Shown here piece by piece: positions 44,182-50,771 of a DNA stretch of 64,000 bases (position 1 is its first letter; each line of letters begins with the position of its first letter). The notes under the pieces were generated by a model. It was not told the origin of the DNA. It saw only the letters and a list, made by a program, of their open reading frames with translations, and did not search any database. The stretch is taken from contig JADJOP010000015.1 in assembly GCA_016713735.1 (NCBI GenBank), positions 1 to 64,000 of the forward strand, written 5' to 3'. The translations under genes were made by a program, and so were the position numbers. The DNA is from Bryobacterales bacterium. GTDB lineage: Bacteria > Acidobacteriota > Terriglobia > Bryobacterales > Bryobacteraceae.

Positions 44182-45420
44182 TCAACCCACCACGTTCCCC
44201 GTCGCCACGTTTGCGACGGCCCCCACAACCGGGCCATTTCCCCGTTCGAGCACTACCTTGCGAGCCACCCGGCGCGACTCGCGGTCAATCTCCAGTATCT
44301 CTTCAACCGAGGCCGCCGTGCGCGAGGGCACACGGTCGAGCGTTTCGGCCACCACTTCCCAGATTCCGGGGAACGAGATGCGCCCCTCCAGGAACGACTC
44401 CACTGCTACCTCATCGGCCGCATTCAACGTGCACGTGGCCGAGCCGCCGGCCCGCTGCGCCTCATAGGCCATGCCAAGCAGCGGAAACTTCTCCGGTTCG
44501 GGAGGATAAAACTCCATCACGCGCGGTTTCGACCAATCCATGCGCGGCACGGGCGCCTCCAGGCGGTCAGGATACGTCAACGCATATTGGATCGGCATTT
44601 TCATGTCGGTTGTGGAGATCTGGGCCACAACGCTGCCGTCGCAATACTCCACCATGGCGTGGACGCTTGAGCTGGGGTGGACGACCACGTCCACCTCGTC
44701 CGGCGAGAGGCCGAACAGCCAGCAGGCCTCAATCACCTCGAAACCCTTATTCATCAACGTCGCCGAGTCGATCGTGATGCGCCGGCCCATCTTCCAGGTG
44801 GGGTGGTTCAGCGCCTGCTGCGGCGTGATGGTGGGGAACTCCCCGGCCGGGGTCTGGCGGAACGGCCCGCCGGAGGCGGTCAGGATGAGGCGCAGCACCT
44901 CCGAGCGGCGATTGCCGCGCAGACACTGGTGCGCTCCGTTATGTTCGCTGTCCACCGGTATCAACTCCACTCCCTGTTCCCGCGCCGCCGTCATCACCAG
45001 GCTGCCCGAGGCCACCAGGACCTCTTTGTTGGCCAACCCGATCTTCTTGCCCGCCCGGACCGCCGCATAGGTGGCCTGCAACCCCTCGACCCCGACAATG
45101 GCGCTCATCACTGTGTCCACCTCGGGGGCGACGGCGGCCGCCACGCGCGACTCCGGACGCCATTCCAACTGCGGCCACTGCGAACGGGGCAAGCCCCGTT
45201 CAGACAGCCTATCTATCAGATGCGTCAGAACCTGTTCCGTTTCCACGATCGCCACGCGGGGGCGGAATTCGGCGATCTGGTCGGCCAGCAGGCCGGCATT
45301 GCGGCCCGCCACCAGGGCGTGGGCGGAGCAGGCGCCGGGGGTGGTGGAGTTGAGGCGGCGCACGACGTCGAGAGTGGAGACGCCGATGGAACCCGTGGAG
45401 CCCAATATGCAAATGTTCAT
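44182..45420 (-). CDS. dxr: 1-deoxy-D-xylulose 5-phosphate reductoisomerase
   Basis: 412 residues. NADPH loop GSTGSIGVST at the N-terminus, LANKEVLVASG, the SASGGPF-type stretch LTASGGPFR, HPTWKMGRRITIDSATLMNKG (metal and substrate site) and PSSSVHAMVEYCDGSVVAQIS. It makes 2-C-methyl-D-erythritol 4-phosphate, the first committed step of non-mevalonate isoprenoid synthesis. The minus-strand leader contains a possible promoter (45466-45494), and farther upstream lies a separate small RNA gene with its own terminator. Confidence 0.95.
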   Translation of the reverse strand: MNICILGSTGSIGVSTLDVVRRLNSTTPGACSAHALVAGRNAGLLADQIAEFRPRVAIVETEQVLTHLIDRLSERGLPRSQWPQLEWRPESRVAAAVAPEVDTVMSAIVGVEGLQATYAAVRAGKKIGLANKEVLVASGSLVMTAAREQGVELIPVDSEHNGAHQCLRGNRRSEVLRLILTASGGPFRQTPAGEFPTITPQQALNHPTWKMGRRITIDSATLMNKGFEVIEACWLFGLSPDEVDVVVHPSSSVHAMVEYCDGSVVAQISTTDMKMPIQYALTYPDRLEAPVPRMDWSKPRVMEFYPPEPEKFPLLGMAYEAQRAGGSATCTLNAADEVAVESFLEGRISFPGIWEVVAETLDRVPSRTAASVEEILEIDRESRRVARKVVLERGNGPVVGAVANVATGNVVG

Positions 45421-45465
45421 GCGTGTGAGGGGATCCGGACGCGGAGGCTCACGGGTCCTGCCCTC

Positions 45466-45494
45466 ATCCTATCATTGAACCGCGAGTGGCAGAA
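45466..45494 (-). promoter_or_regulatory. Weak candidate dxr promoter
   Basis: On the minus strand TTCTGC and TAGGAT are 17 bases apart, with the dxr ATG 45 bases after the -10 box. Matches are partial. If absent, dxr transcripts would have to read through the terminator at 45567-45590. Confidence 0.3.
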
Positions 45495-45561
45495 CGCCTT
45501 CGAGGATCGCGGGGAGGGGAGCAAACGGGAGGTTCCGGGAAGGCGGTGGGGTGTGGAAAAC

Positions 45562-45705
45562 GAAAACACCGGCCTCGCGAAAGGCCGGTGCTCAGTCTGT
45601 ACTATCTGGAGAAGAATTCGGTAAGGGGCGCCGGGGAGGAATTGCTTCAGGGGTCTATCAAGTGAGGTTAGTCTCGCTTTGGTGGGAGTTGCCTCCCCGG
45701 CTTGA
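45562..45705 (-). ncRNA. Structured small RNA gene, class not identified
   Basis: A 144-base unit with near-consensus sigma-70 promoter (45711-45739), no credible reading frame, and a Rho-independent terminator at its end. The 5' half can close into a hairpin through a perfect 10-bp stem (45692-45701 with 45630-45639, GCCGGGGAGG on the minus strand) enclosing a 52-base apical region. It lies in the 338-base gap between the hydroxyacid dehydrogenase and dxr. It could be a free-standing regulatory RNA, a 6S-like RNA, one of the acidobacterial RNA families such as Acido-1 or Acido-Lenti-1, or a leader/attenuator for dxr, whose ATG is 140 bases beyond the terminator. I cannot assign the family. 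Confidence 0.65.
45567..45590 (-). terminator. Rho-independent terminator of the small RNA
   Basis: A 9-bp GC-rich stem (CACCGGCCT with AGGCCGGTG) around a 6-base loop; on the minus strand it is followed by TTTTCGTTTTCC. It ends the small RNA unit and may also stop read-through from the dehydrogenase gene. Confidence 0.8.
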
Positions 45706-45710
45706 TTCCA

Positions 45711-45739
45711 ATAATAGAATACTGAATTTGGAATGTCAA
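45711..45739 (-). promoter_or_regulatory. Strong sigma-70 promoter of the small RNA
   Basis: Minus-strand TTGACA (45734-45739) and TATTAT (45711-45716) are separated by exactly 17 bases. The -35 match is perfect and the -10 matches 5 of 6 positions. Predicted start is near 45704-45706. The box lies only 19 bases past the dehydrogenase stop codon. Confidence 0.75.
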
Positions 45740-45758
45740 CGAAAATCGAGATCCAAAA

Positions 45759-46652
45759 TCACGAAGATTTCACTTCGACCCCTACGATCTCCTCTAACAC
45801 CTTGATAGTAGAGCAAATATCGTCTTCGCCGAGGCCCTTGGCGATGGCCGCCTGGAACATTTGACGGGTCAGAGCGGTGAGGGGAACAGGCACGCCCTGC
45901 TCGCTGGCCGAGTCCAGCATGAGGCCGATGTCCTTGTGCATCCACTTTACGGAGAAGTTGGTGGTGAAGTCGCGGCGGAAGATGTAGGGGGCCTTAAAGG
46001 AGATCAATCCGCTCTTGGCGGCGGAGTTGTCGAGGATGTCGAGCATGAGGGCAGGGTCGACGCCGGCTTTGGTGGAGAGGACGAGCCCTTCGTTGAAGGC
46101 CTGGAGGAGGTTGGAGAGGACGAGGTTCTGGGTGAGCTTGGCGTGGAGGCCGAGTCCCGGTCCGCCGCAGTAGTAGAGCTTCTTGCCCATCGCCTCAAAG
46201 AAGGGGCGGGTGCGTTCGAAGGCGGCCTGTTCGCCACCGATCATGAAGGTGAGGGTGCCGCCCTCGGCGCCGGGCTTGGAACCGGTGCAAGGCGCGCCGA
46301 GGAAGTCAATTCCTTGTTTTGCCAGTTTTTCGCCCATGGCGATGCTGAACGAGGGGGCCACGGTGCTGGTGTCGACAATCACGCCGCCAGCGGCCATGCC
46401 CGCGGCGAGGCCGTCTTCGGCGAAGACCACGCGGTCAGACATCGCCGTGTCGCCGACGCAGAAGAAGGCGCACTCGACGGCGGCGCCGACCTCCTTGGGG
46501 GTGGCGCAGGCCACGGCGCCCTCTTCCTGGGCGAGGCGGGCCGATTTCGAGGCGGTGTGCGACCAGACGTAGACGTCGTGTCCAGCGCGGCGTAAATTGC
46601 GGGCCATGGGGTAGCCCATGATGCCGAGTCCGAGGAATCCGATTTTGGCCAT
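45759..46652 (-). CDS. NAD(P)-dependent beta-hydroxyacid dehydrogenase (3-hydroxyisobutyrate dehydrogenase family)
   Basis: 297 residues from ATG 46652. N-terminal Rossmann motif IGFLGLGIMGYPMARNL; substrate motif DAPxTGSK-like FLGAPCTGSKPGAEGGTL; catalytic lysine in GPGLGLHAKLTQNL; and the C-terminal all-helical domain with MHKDIGLML. Family members oxidise 3-hydroxyisobutyrate, tartronate semialdehyde or related short acids; the choice cannot be made here. It has a TACAAT box 9 bases before the ATG, so a very short leader is likely. Divergent from the O-methyltransferase gene. Confidence 0.88.
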   Translation of the reverse strand: MAKIGFLGLGIMGYPMARNLRRAGHDVYVWSHTASKSARLAQEEGAVACATPKEVGAAVECAFFCVGDTAMSDRVVFAEDGLAAGMAAGGVIVDTSTVAPSFSIAMGEKLAKQGIDFLGAPCTGSKPGAEGGTLTFMIGGEQAAFERTRPFFEAMGKKLYYCGGPGLGLHAKLTQNLVLSNLLQAFNEGLVLSTKAGVDPALMLDILDNSAAKSGLISFKAPYIFRRDFTTNFSVKWMHKDIGLMLDSASEQGVPVPLTALTRQMFQAAIAKGLGEDDICSTIKVLEEIVGVEVKSS

Positions 46653-46771
46653 AGAGCCGCCATTGTACAAGAAGGGAAGGGGGGAGGGCTGCTCGTTCCC
46701 CATGTGGGCGGCTGGACTGCTGGCGTCAACCACGCGTGCCTGCGTCTGCGTCGTTAGGAACAGGTACCTTG

Positions 46772-47431
46772 ATGCAACGTCTTTTCCCCCTCCTCCTCAT
46801 CCTCTCCCTGGCCGCCCTTCCCGCCGCTGCGCAAAGGCGCGGGCGCGGACCAGGCGCCCAGGATCCGGCCCCCATGCTCGCGCAAACGCCGTTTGAGAGG
46901 AAGGTGATCGAGACGATGGACACGATTGTCCGCAACGGCGATCTGTATGCCAACGTCCCGGCCGCCGATGGCAGGCTGATGCGCATTCTCGCCGAAACGG
47001 CGAACGCGCAACATGTGGTGGAGATCGGCACCTCGACGGGCATCTCCGGTCTCTGGTTCTCGCTGGCGCTGGAGAAGACGGGCGGGCGGCTGACCACCTT
47101 TGAGCTCGACAAAACGCGCGCCGCGCTGGCCCGCAAACACTTTCAGATGGCGGGTGTGGAGCGCCGCATCACGATCGTCGAAGGAGATGCGCACGAGAAC
47201 ATCCGCGCGCTGAAGGGGCCGATCGACGTGGTGTTCGTGGACGCCGAGAAGGAAGGCTACGTCGATTATCTGAACAAGCTGCTGCCGCTGGTCCGTCCTG
47301 GAGGCCTGATTCTGGCCCACAATGTCGAAATGGTGCCGGACTATATGCGCGCGGTGAACGCCAACGCGGCATTGGACACAGTGGTGTACAGCTCCGGCGG
47401 CGGGCTGGCGGTGACGATCAAGAAGCGGTGA
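46772..47431 (+). CDS. Class I O-methyltransferase with apparent signal peptide
   Basis: 219 residues from ATG 46772. Residues 1-20 (QRLFPLLLILSLAALPAAAQ) form a clean signal peptide with an AxA-type cut site. The rest is a caffeoyl-CoA/catechol-type O-methyltransferase: VVEIGTSTGISGLWF (SAM motif I), TFELDKTRAALARKHF, VEGDAHENI, DVVFVDAEKEGYVDYL (metal and catechol-binding Asp/Lys) and LLPLVRPGGLILAHN. SAM is not known outside the cytoplasm, so either the leader is retained as an anchor or the activity is odd. An internal in-frame start that would drop the leader is not obvious. Confidence 0.85.
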   Translation: MQRLFPLLLILSLAALPAAAQRRGRGPGAQDPAPMLAQTPFERKVIETMDTIVRNGDLYANVPAADGRLMRILAETANAQHVVEIGTSTGISGLWFSLALEKTGGRLTTFELDKTRAALARKHFQMAGVERRITIVEGDAHENIRALKGPIDVVFVDAEKEGYVDYLNKLLPLVRPGGLILAHNVEMVPDYMRAVNANAALDTVVYSSGGGLAVTIKKR

Positions 47432-47443
47432 AGGAGCGCGTGG

Positions 47444-47665
47444 TTAGCGGCTGTGGCTGAGGGCCGTGCCGCGTCCGGTGAGCAGCCGCAACAGCAGCAG
47501 ATCAGAGGCGTGGAAGGTGGTGATCGGCATGTTGTTCAGGTCCTCTTCGCGGTCGACAATGTGGCGCCGGACGAGGACGCGGAACTCATCAATGCTGACT
47601 CCCAGATGGCGCGCGGCCTCCATCTCGTTGAAGTAGGGCTTCGAGCGTGCAGTGGTAGCGGCCAT
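47444..47665 (-). CDS. Small HTH-like DNA-binding protein
   Basis: 73 residues from ATG 47665. PYFNEMEAARHLGVSIDEFR reads as an excisionase/MerR-type winged helix with recognition helix, followed by VLVRRHI and a wing-like THFxxSDLLLLRLL segment. It is small enough to be a lone DNA-binding domain. It has a good promoter of its own (47695-47722) and a 23-base leader with a GAGAGAAG ribosome site. Targets unknown. The long in-frame extension to 47722 covers the promoter and is not used. Confidence 0.65.
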   Translation of the reverse strand: MAATTARSKPYFNEMEAARHLGVSIDEFRVLVRRHIVDREEDLNNMPITTFHASDLLLLRLLTGRGTALSHSR

Positions 47666-47694
47666 GGTTTGTGGGTGTTCTTCTCTCACTATGG

Positions 47695-47722
47695 ATTGTA
47701 CGGGCGCGGGCGGGAGAACCAA
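47695..47722 (-). promoter_or_regulatory. Sigma-70-type promoter of the small HTH gene
   Basis: Minus-strand TTGGTT (47717-47722), 16-base spacer and TACAAT (47695-47700). Predicted start near 47688, giving a short leader before the ATG at 47665. The rest of the 47666-47847 gap is GC-rich and shows nothing else. Confidence 0.55.
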
Positions 47723-47847
47723 ATTGGGAAGAGTCCCTATTCTTCGGCCTCGGATTGCTGACGAAAGCGTGGGCCTGGCGTACTAGGGTGTAGGCCATGG
47801 GCCGCCGGAGTCCCATCGCCGCCGCGCCGCCGCCGCACCGAGGCTGA

Positions 47848-48690
47848 TCAGCGCCGCAGGCGGACGACGGTGGCGCTGACGATGAGCAATCCGCCCGCCA
47901 AAGCCCAGGATGAGGGACGTTCGCCGAGGGTGATCCAGGTCCAGAAGGGGTTGAGCGCGGGTTCGAGCAAGAGCAGCAGTGACGCTTCGATGGCCGGTAC
48001 GCCGCGAAGTCCGCGGCTGAGGAACACATAGGCCAGGGCGATCTGAAAGCAGCCCAGGTAGAGCAGGGCGGCCCAATCGGCAGCCGAGCCGGAGGGCACG
48101 GTGGAGAGAAACGGCAGGCTGATGAGGAAGGCGATGAGGTTGCCAGCGGCGACGGTGGAGGGCCCACTTCCGGGCGAACTGCGTTCGAGCCAGCGCAGGC
48201 TGCCCACAACGCCGGCCCAGGCGGCGCCGGAGATGGCGGCCAGCAGGTTGCCTCGGGCCGGGTCAGTGGCGATGGCGGTGGCCGGATCGGTGGAGACGAA
48301 GAACAGGGCCATGCCGCAGGCCATCAAGGCGAGCGCCCAGGCGTCGGCCCTCTTCACCGTTTCTTTCAACAGCAGCGGCGCGGCAATCAGAAGATAGAGA
48401 GGCCCGGTGGATTGCAGGAAGATGGCGTTGGCCGAGGTGGTGAGTTTGTTGGCCGCTACGAAGGTGACCAGCGTGAGGGCATAGCAGAGTCCGGCCAGCA
48501 GGTGACGCCAGGTGATGCGGCGGCGGGCTTCGGGGATGACGGCCAGCAGGGCCACCGCGGCGATGAGCGAGCGGATGCCGGCGATCTCCCAAGCGCCGAA
48601 CGACGTAAACTTAATCGCGGCCCCGCCGGTGGAAAAAAAGAATGCCGCCAGCAACAGGCAGGCGCGGCACGTCCAAACGTCGTTCTGCAT
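47848..48690 (-). CDS. EamA-family drug/metabolite transporter
   Basis: 280 residues from ATG 48690, with ten predicted membrane helices arranged as two EamA repeats. Recognisable pieces: FFFSTGGAAIKFTSFGAWEI in the first repeat, AIFLQSTGPLYLLIAAPLLL, and the second-repeat ending AIEASLLLLLEPALNPFWTW with LGERPSSWALAGGLLIV. Members export amino acids, metabolites or drugs; the substrate cannot be predicted. It is divergent from the PP2C gene. Confidence 0.88.
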   Translation of the reverse strand: MQNDVWTCRACLLLAAFFFSTGGAAIKFTSFGAWEIAGIRSLIAAVALLAVIPEARRRITWRHLLAGLCYALTLVTFVAANKLTTSANAIFLQSTGPLYLLIAAPLLLKETVKRADAWALALMACGMALFFVSTDPATAIATDPARGNLLAAISGAAWAGVVGSLRWLERSSPGSGPSTVAAGNLIAFLISLPFLSTVPSGSAADWAALLYLGCFQIALAYVFLSRGLRGVPAIEASLLLLLEPALNPFWTWITLGERPSSWALAGGLLIVSATVVRLRR

Positions 48691-48757
48691 CCGGATTCCG
48701 GAGCGTAACACGGACGGCGCGGGGCGTGGCAATCTGAAGAGGCGCAAGCACACGCTC

Positions 48758-49723
48758 ATGATCCCGGACATCCGCACCACGAACGCCCAGAACATCGGCG
48801 GCCGGCCGTATCAGGAAGACTGCTTTGCCATTTTGGAGGTCGATAGAACCGAGCCGGCCGAGCAGCAATGCCATGTCGCGGTGATTGCCGACGGCATGGG
48901 CGGGCTTGCTCATGGAGATGCCGCCGCGCGCCGCGCCGTGCAGGAATTCAGCCGCCACTTTCAGGCGCGCGTGCCGGGGGGGCGGCTCATTGACGCGTTG
49001 CGCGATGCCCTGCTGGCGGCCAACGCCGCCGTGGCCCAGGAGGCCCAGGCGCGCAAGGTGCCCGGCCACATGGGGACGACGATGATCGCCGTGGCCGTGT
49101 GCGGCGGGCGCATGCAATGGGTCTCCACCGGCGACAGTGGCCTTTTCCTGGTGCGCGGCGGCAGCGTGCGGCGGCTCAACCGGGCGCATACGTTTGGTTC
49201 ATTCCTCGACGATCAGGTGAAACAGGGCGAGATGCCGCGCGAGCTGGCGGCCGCCAATCCGCATCGCGAAGCGCTCACCAGCTACGTCGGCATGAGCAAG
49301 ATGCCGGAAATCGATCTGCCCGCCGAGTCGCTCGAGATGCAAGAGGGCGACATCGTCCTGCTGGCCACCGACGGGCTCTTTAAGACGCTTTCACTCGCTG
49401 AAATCAGCGAGGCCCTGAGCGGACCGGGCGATCCAGCCGAGGGTCTCGTCCGCCGCACGCTGGCCGTCGGACTGCCGCAGCAGGACAACGTGACGGTGAT
49501 CGCCCTCTGCTGCGGCGAGACGCGCCACATTCCGATCACCGCCGAAGCCGAGCAGGAGGAAACGGCGGAGATGCCGAAGCCCGAACTCCCGCCCGAGCCG
49601 CCGCGGCCCGCCAGCGCCGGCGAAGCCTCCGGGCGGCCCGTCCACGGCCCGGCGGTGTGGCTGGCGCTGGCGCTGGCCGCGGTTGCGCTGTGTTGGGTCT
49701 CCTACGTCGTGTTCTCGCGGTGA
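48758..49723 (+). CDS. Membrane-anchored PP2C-type Ser/Thr phosphatase
   Basis: 321 residues from ATG 48758. PP2C metal motifs in order: GGRPYQEDCF, VIADGMGGLAHGD, STGDSGLFLVRGG, ILLATDGLF (as VLLATDGLF) and QQDNVTVIAL. A Pro-rich linker (about 260-295) leads to a C-terminal membrane helix. It could reverse phosphorylation by Hanks-type kinases such as the one at 61.2-62.8 kb, although they are 12 kb apart. Longer frames upstream run through the divergent transporter and are not used. Confidence 0.88.
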   Translation: MIPDIRTTNAQNIGGRPYQEDCFAILEVDRTEPAEQQCHVAVIADGMGGLAHGDAAARRAVQEFSRHFQARVPGGRLIDALRDALLAANAAVAQEAQARKVPGHMGTTMIAVAVCGGRMQWVSTGDSGLFLVRGGSVRRLNRAHTFGSFLDDQVKQGEMPRELAAANPHREALTSYVGMSKMPEIDLPAESLEMQEGDIVLLATDGLFKTLSLAEISEALSGPGDPAEGLVRRTLAVGLPQQDNVTVIALCCGETRHIPITAEAEQEETAEMPKPELPPEPPRPASAGEASGRPVHGPAVWLALALAAVALCWVSYVVFSR

Positions 49724-49727
49724 ACCC

Positions 49728-50039
49728 CTACTTTGCCGCTTCGATGGAATCGACCTTGATGATGCCGGTCTTCTCGTAGAGCGTGCCCCGCACCACCACC
49801 TTCTTTCCCGCGAACGGTTCAGGCAGCTTCTGGTCACTCAGTTTGTAGACCTTCTTGCCGTCGTAGAGCGCATACTTGCTGCCCATCTCGCGTACGCACT
49901 TGCGCACGCATTCCGGGTCAGGCCCCATGTTCATCGCCGTGTGGCCCATCTTGCACATGTCGTCGGTGATGACGCCGGTGAAGGTCTTGGGGGCGGCCAG
50001 CAGGGTGGCGGCGGTCAATAGAAGAGCGAGGATTCGCAT
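49728..50039 (-). CDS. Small exported protein, possible metal-binding, end of Cus operon
   Basis: 103 residues with a signal peptide of about 16 residues. The mature part begins KTFTGVITDDMCKMGHTAMN and continues with CVRKCVREMGSKYALYDGK and a short beta domain. Cys, Met and His are clustered in the first half, which suits copper or silver binding, but this is inferred. The family (FTGVITDDMC... YALYDG) is common in acidobacterial exported proteins and has no known role that I can name. It lies 3 bases after the preceding unknown gene, at the end of the six-gene copper operon. Confidence 0.75.
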   Translation of the reverse strand: MRILALLLTAATLLAAPKTFTGVITDDMCKMGHTAMNMGPDPECVRKCVREMGSKYALYDGKKVYKLSDQKLPEPFAGKKVVVRGTLYEKTGIIKVDSIEAAK

Positions 50040-50042
50040 GAA

Positions 50043-50771
50043 TTAGTTCTCCTTGGTTGTGAATTCAGTGAGGATGTGCGACGGTCGCGTGATGCGCCGC
50101 CAGAGTTGATCGACTTGCGCGGGTGTGATGGGTTCGCGCAGTTGAAAGGTGAAGTCGCGGCGGCCGCCGTAGTGGAGGCGCGAGCGCTCGAAGGTGGTGA
50201 GCGTGAGTTCGTAGGGGCCGGCGCTGGAGACGTTTTCCAGGTCGTCCCAGGTCCAGGTGCGCGAGAGAGTGGGGGAGCGGAAGCCGAGGCCACCGCCGCG
50301 CAGTTCGAGTGTGCCCAGCGTGCCGCGAAAGCCGTGGAGGTGCTTGGCCGGTAGCGTCCAGAGAGGGGCGGCATCCGTTGCTAGGAGAGCCGCGACGAAC
50401 TTGCGACCCAACGCCTGACGCAGCGCGGCGTTTGCCGTTGCCAGATCCGTGCCTGGCGTCAAGGCGAAGCGCATCTGGCGGTCCGCGCCGAGTTTGAGCC
50501 AGCGGTCTTCGTAGGTGAGGACCGTCAGTTCCTTCGCGCTCAGCGTGGCCTGCTGGGTGTCGGCCCATGTCCAGGCGTAGCGGTGCGGCTTCTTACGCGG
50601 CTTGTCGCGCGGGCCTTCGCGATACTCAATGCCCTCCGCGGTGATGCTCACGGCGCCCAAGCAACTGCCTTTGCGATGATCGTGCCGGGCGGCGAGCGTG
50701 ACGGTTTCCGCCTGCGCCCATGCCGCCAACATCAAGCCCGCGAGAGTTCGCGCTTCAAATCGAAGTGCCAT
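50043..50771 (-). CDS. Hypothetical exported protein
   Basis: 242 residues from ATG 50771 (an ATG 6 bases upstream is also possible). A likely signal peptide of 21 residues ends WAQA. The body has two similar halves (YAWTWADTQQATLSAKELTVLTYED against RTWTWDDLENVSSAGPYELT), each ending in an EDRWLKLG/RSRLHYGG beta element, which reads as a duplicated PH-like or beta-sandwich domain. Its start overlaps the cusA end by 40 bases. No catalytic residues are visible. Function unknown, but it is coupled to a metal efflux pump. Confidence 0.7.
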   Translation of the reverse strand: MALRFEARTLAGLMLAAWAQAETVTLAARHDHRKGSCLGAVSITAEGIEYREGPRDKPRKKPHRYAWTWADTQQATLSAKELTVLTYEDRWLKLGADRQMRFALTPGTDLATANAALRQALGRKFVAALLATDAAPLWTLPAKHLHGFRGTLGTLELRGGGLGFRSPTLSRTWTWDDLENVSSAGPYELTLTTFERSRLHYGGRRDFTFQLREPITPAQVDQLWRRITRPSHILTEFTTKEN

